64,000 nucleotides of DNA, taken from positions 59,339 to 123,338 of the forward strand of contig JAAVFG010000022.1 of assembly GCA_014800895.1 (NCBI GenBank), given 5' to 3'. The DNA is from Bacteroidales bacterium (GTDB taxonomy: Bacteria > Bacteroidota > Bacteroidia > Bacteroidales > Muribaculaceae). Positions 63,946 to 64,000 of this stretch are shown piece after piece (positions within the stretch are counted from its first letter, which is position 1; each line of letters begins with the position of its first letter). The notes below the pieces were generated by a model. The model saw nothing but the letters and a program-made list of their open reading frames with translations, made no database searches and was not told where the DNA came from. The position numbers and the translations under genes are program-made.

Positions 63946-64000
63946 ATGGACTCAATTATACTACCTACTCCCATCAGACTTACTTGTCGGGTCAATAGAC
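63946..64000 (+). CDS. Start of the next tra gene (traF-like position), cut by the window edge
   Basis: ATG at 63946 opens a frame that runs to the end of the window (MDSIILPTPIRLTCRVNR). It comes directly after traE, where a DUF4133/TraF gene is expected. Only 18 codons are visible, so the identity is a guess from position. Confidence 0.35.
   Translation, partial: MDSIILPTPIRLTCRVNR

Larger units (their letters stand above)
55830..64000 (+). mobile_element. Left part of an integrative and conjugative element (CTnDOT-like family)
   Basis: From just after the ppdK terminator to the window edge the genes are, in order, a tyrosine recombinase, a structured non-coding region, mobC, a relaxase, a ParA-like traA, DUF3408, an HTH protein, a traD-like protein and a DUF4134 traE. 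This is the mob and early tra block of Bacteroidetes conjugative transposons. The exact left attachment site was not identified; it should lie between 55,830 and 55,960. The right end is outside the window. Confidence 0.8.

Overview
The window looks like a chromosomal segment of a Bacteroidales bacterium, most likely of the Muribaculaceae type. The reasons are the repeated promoter element TAnnTTTG in front of many genes, an OmpP1/FadL-type barrel protein, a DUF4296 lipoprotein, a BspA-like leucine-rich repeat protein, a PCMD-domain lipoprotein, LytS/LytTR two-component genes, a ComEC without its nuclease domain, PPDK, and a CTnDOT-like conjugative element. No rRNA, tRNA or CRISPR array was seen.

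Layout. 1-6150: the end of a Trp/Gly/Ser-rich secreted protein that has no start in the window, an OmpP1/FadL barrel, a THUMP-like methyltransferase (reverse), a cell-wall amidase and an MCE/MlaD lipid-transport protein. 6150-8240: dnaA, flanked by striking inverted repeats. 8240-14700: ddl, ileS, lspA and a DUF4296 lipoprotein as one forward block (wall precursor, isoleucyl-tRNA, lipoprotein maturation). 15147-25109, all reverse: comEC, aroE, an M13 peptidase, an ABC-F ATPase, groEL/groES and a secreted GH13 alpha-amylase. 25250-33022: two near-identical promoter-short RNA-terminator cassettes bracket a nitroreductase, an LRR protein, a LytS-like kinase with a duplicated architecture and its divergent LytTR regulator; the second cassette precedes a secreted six-hairpin glycoside hydrolase. 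33101-47226: lipoprotein, MATE pumps, a long RluA-type pseudouridine synthase, ahpC/ahpF and a flavodoxin-fold oxidoreductase (peroxide and redox defence), DUF3737, a MalY/PatB C-S lyase, an MscS channel, pgeF and an EamA transporter. 47327-52436: barrel protein, PCMD lipoprotein, Bcr/CflA pump, nitroreductase, a small acidic protein and a cysteine hydrolase. 52449-52835: a MITE-like element. 53042-55759: ppdK.

From about 55.83 kb to the right edge lies the left part of an integrative and conjugative element: tyrosine recombinase, a 1-kb structured gap with a candidate oriT, mobC and relaxase, then the start of a tra operon (ParA-like traA, DUF3408, HTH, traD-like, a shortened DUF4134 traE, and the first codons of the next gene).

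The observations most worth following are the twin short-RNA cassettes at 25.3 and 30.7 kb, the GxHH (instead of HxGH) signature in IleRS, the MITE-like element next to ppdK, the 67-bp perfect palindrome before dnaA, the fused double LytS-like kinase, and the structured repeats and oriT candidate of the conjugative element.
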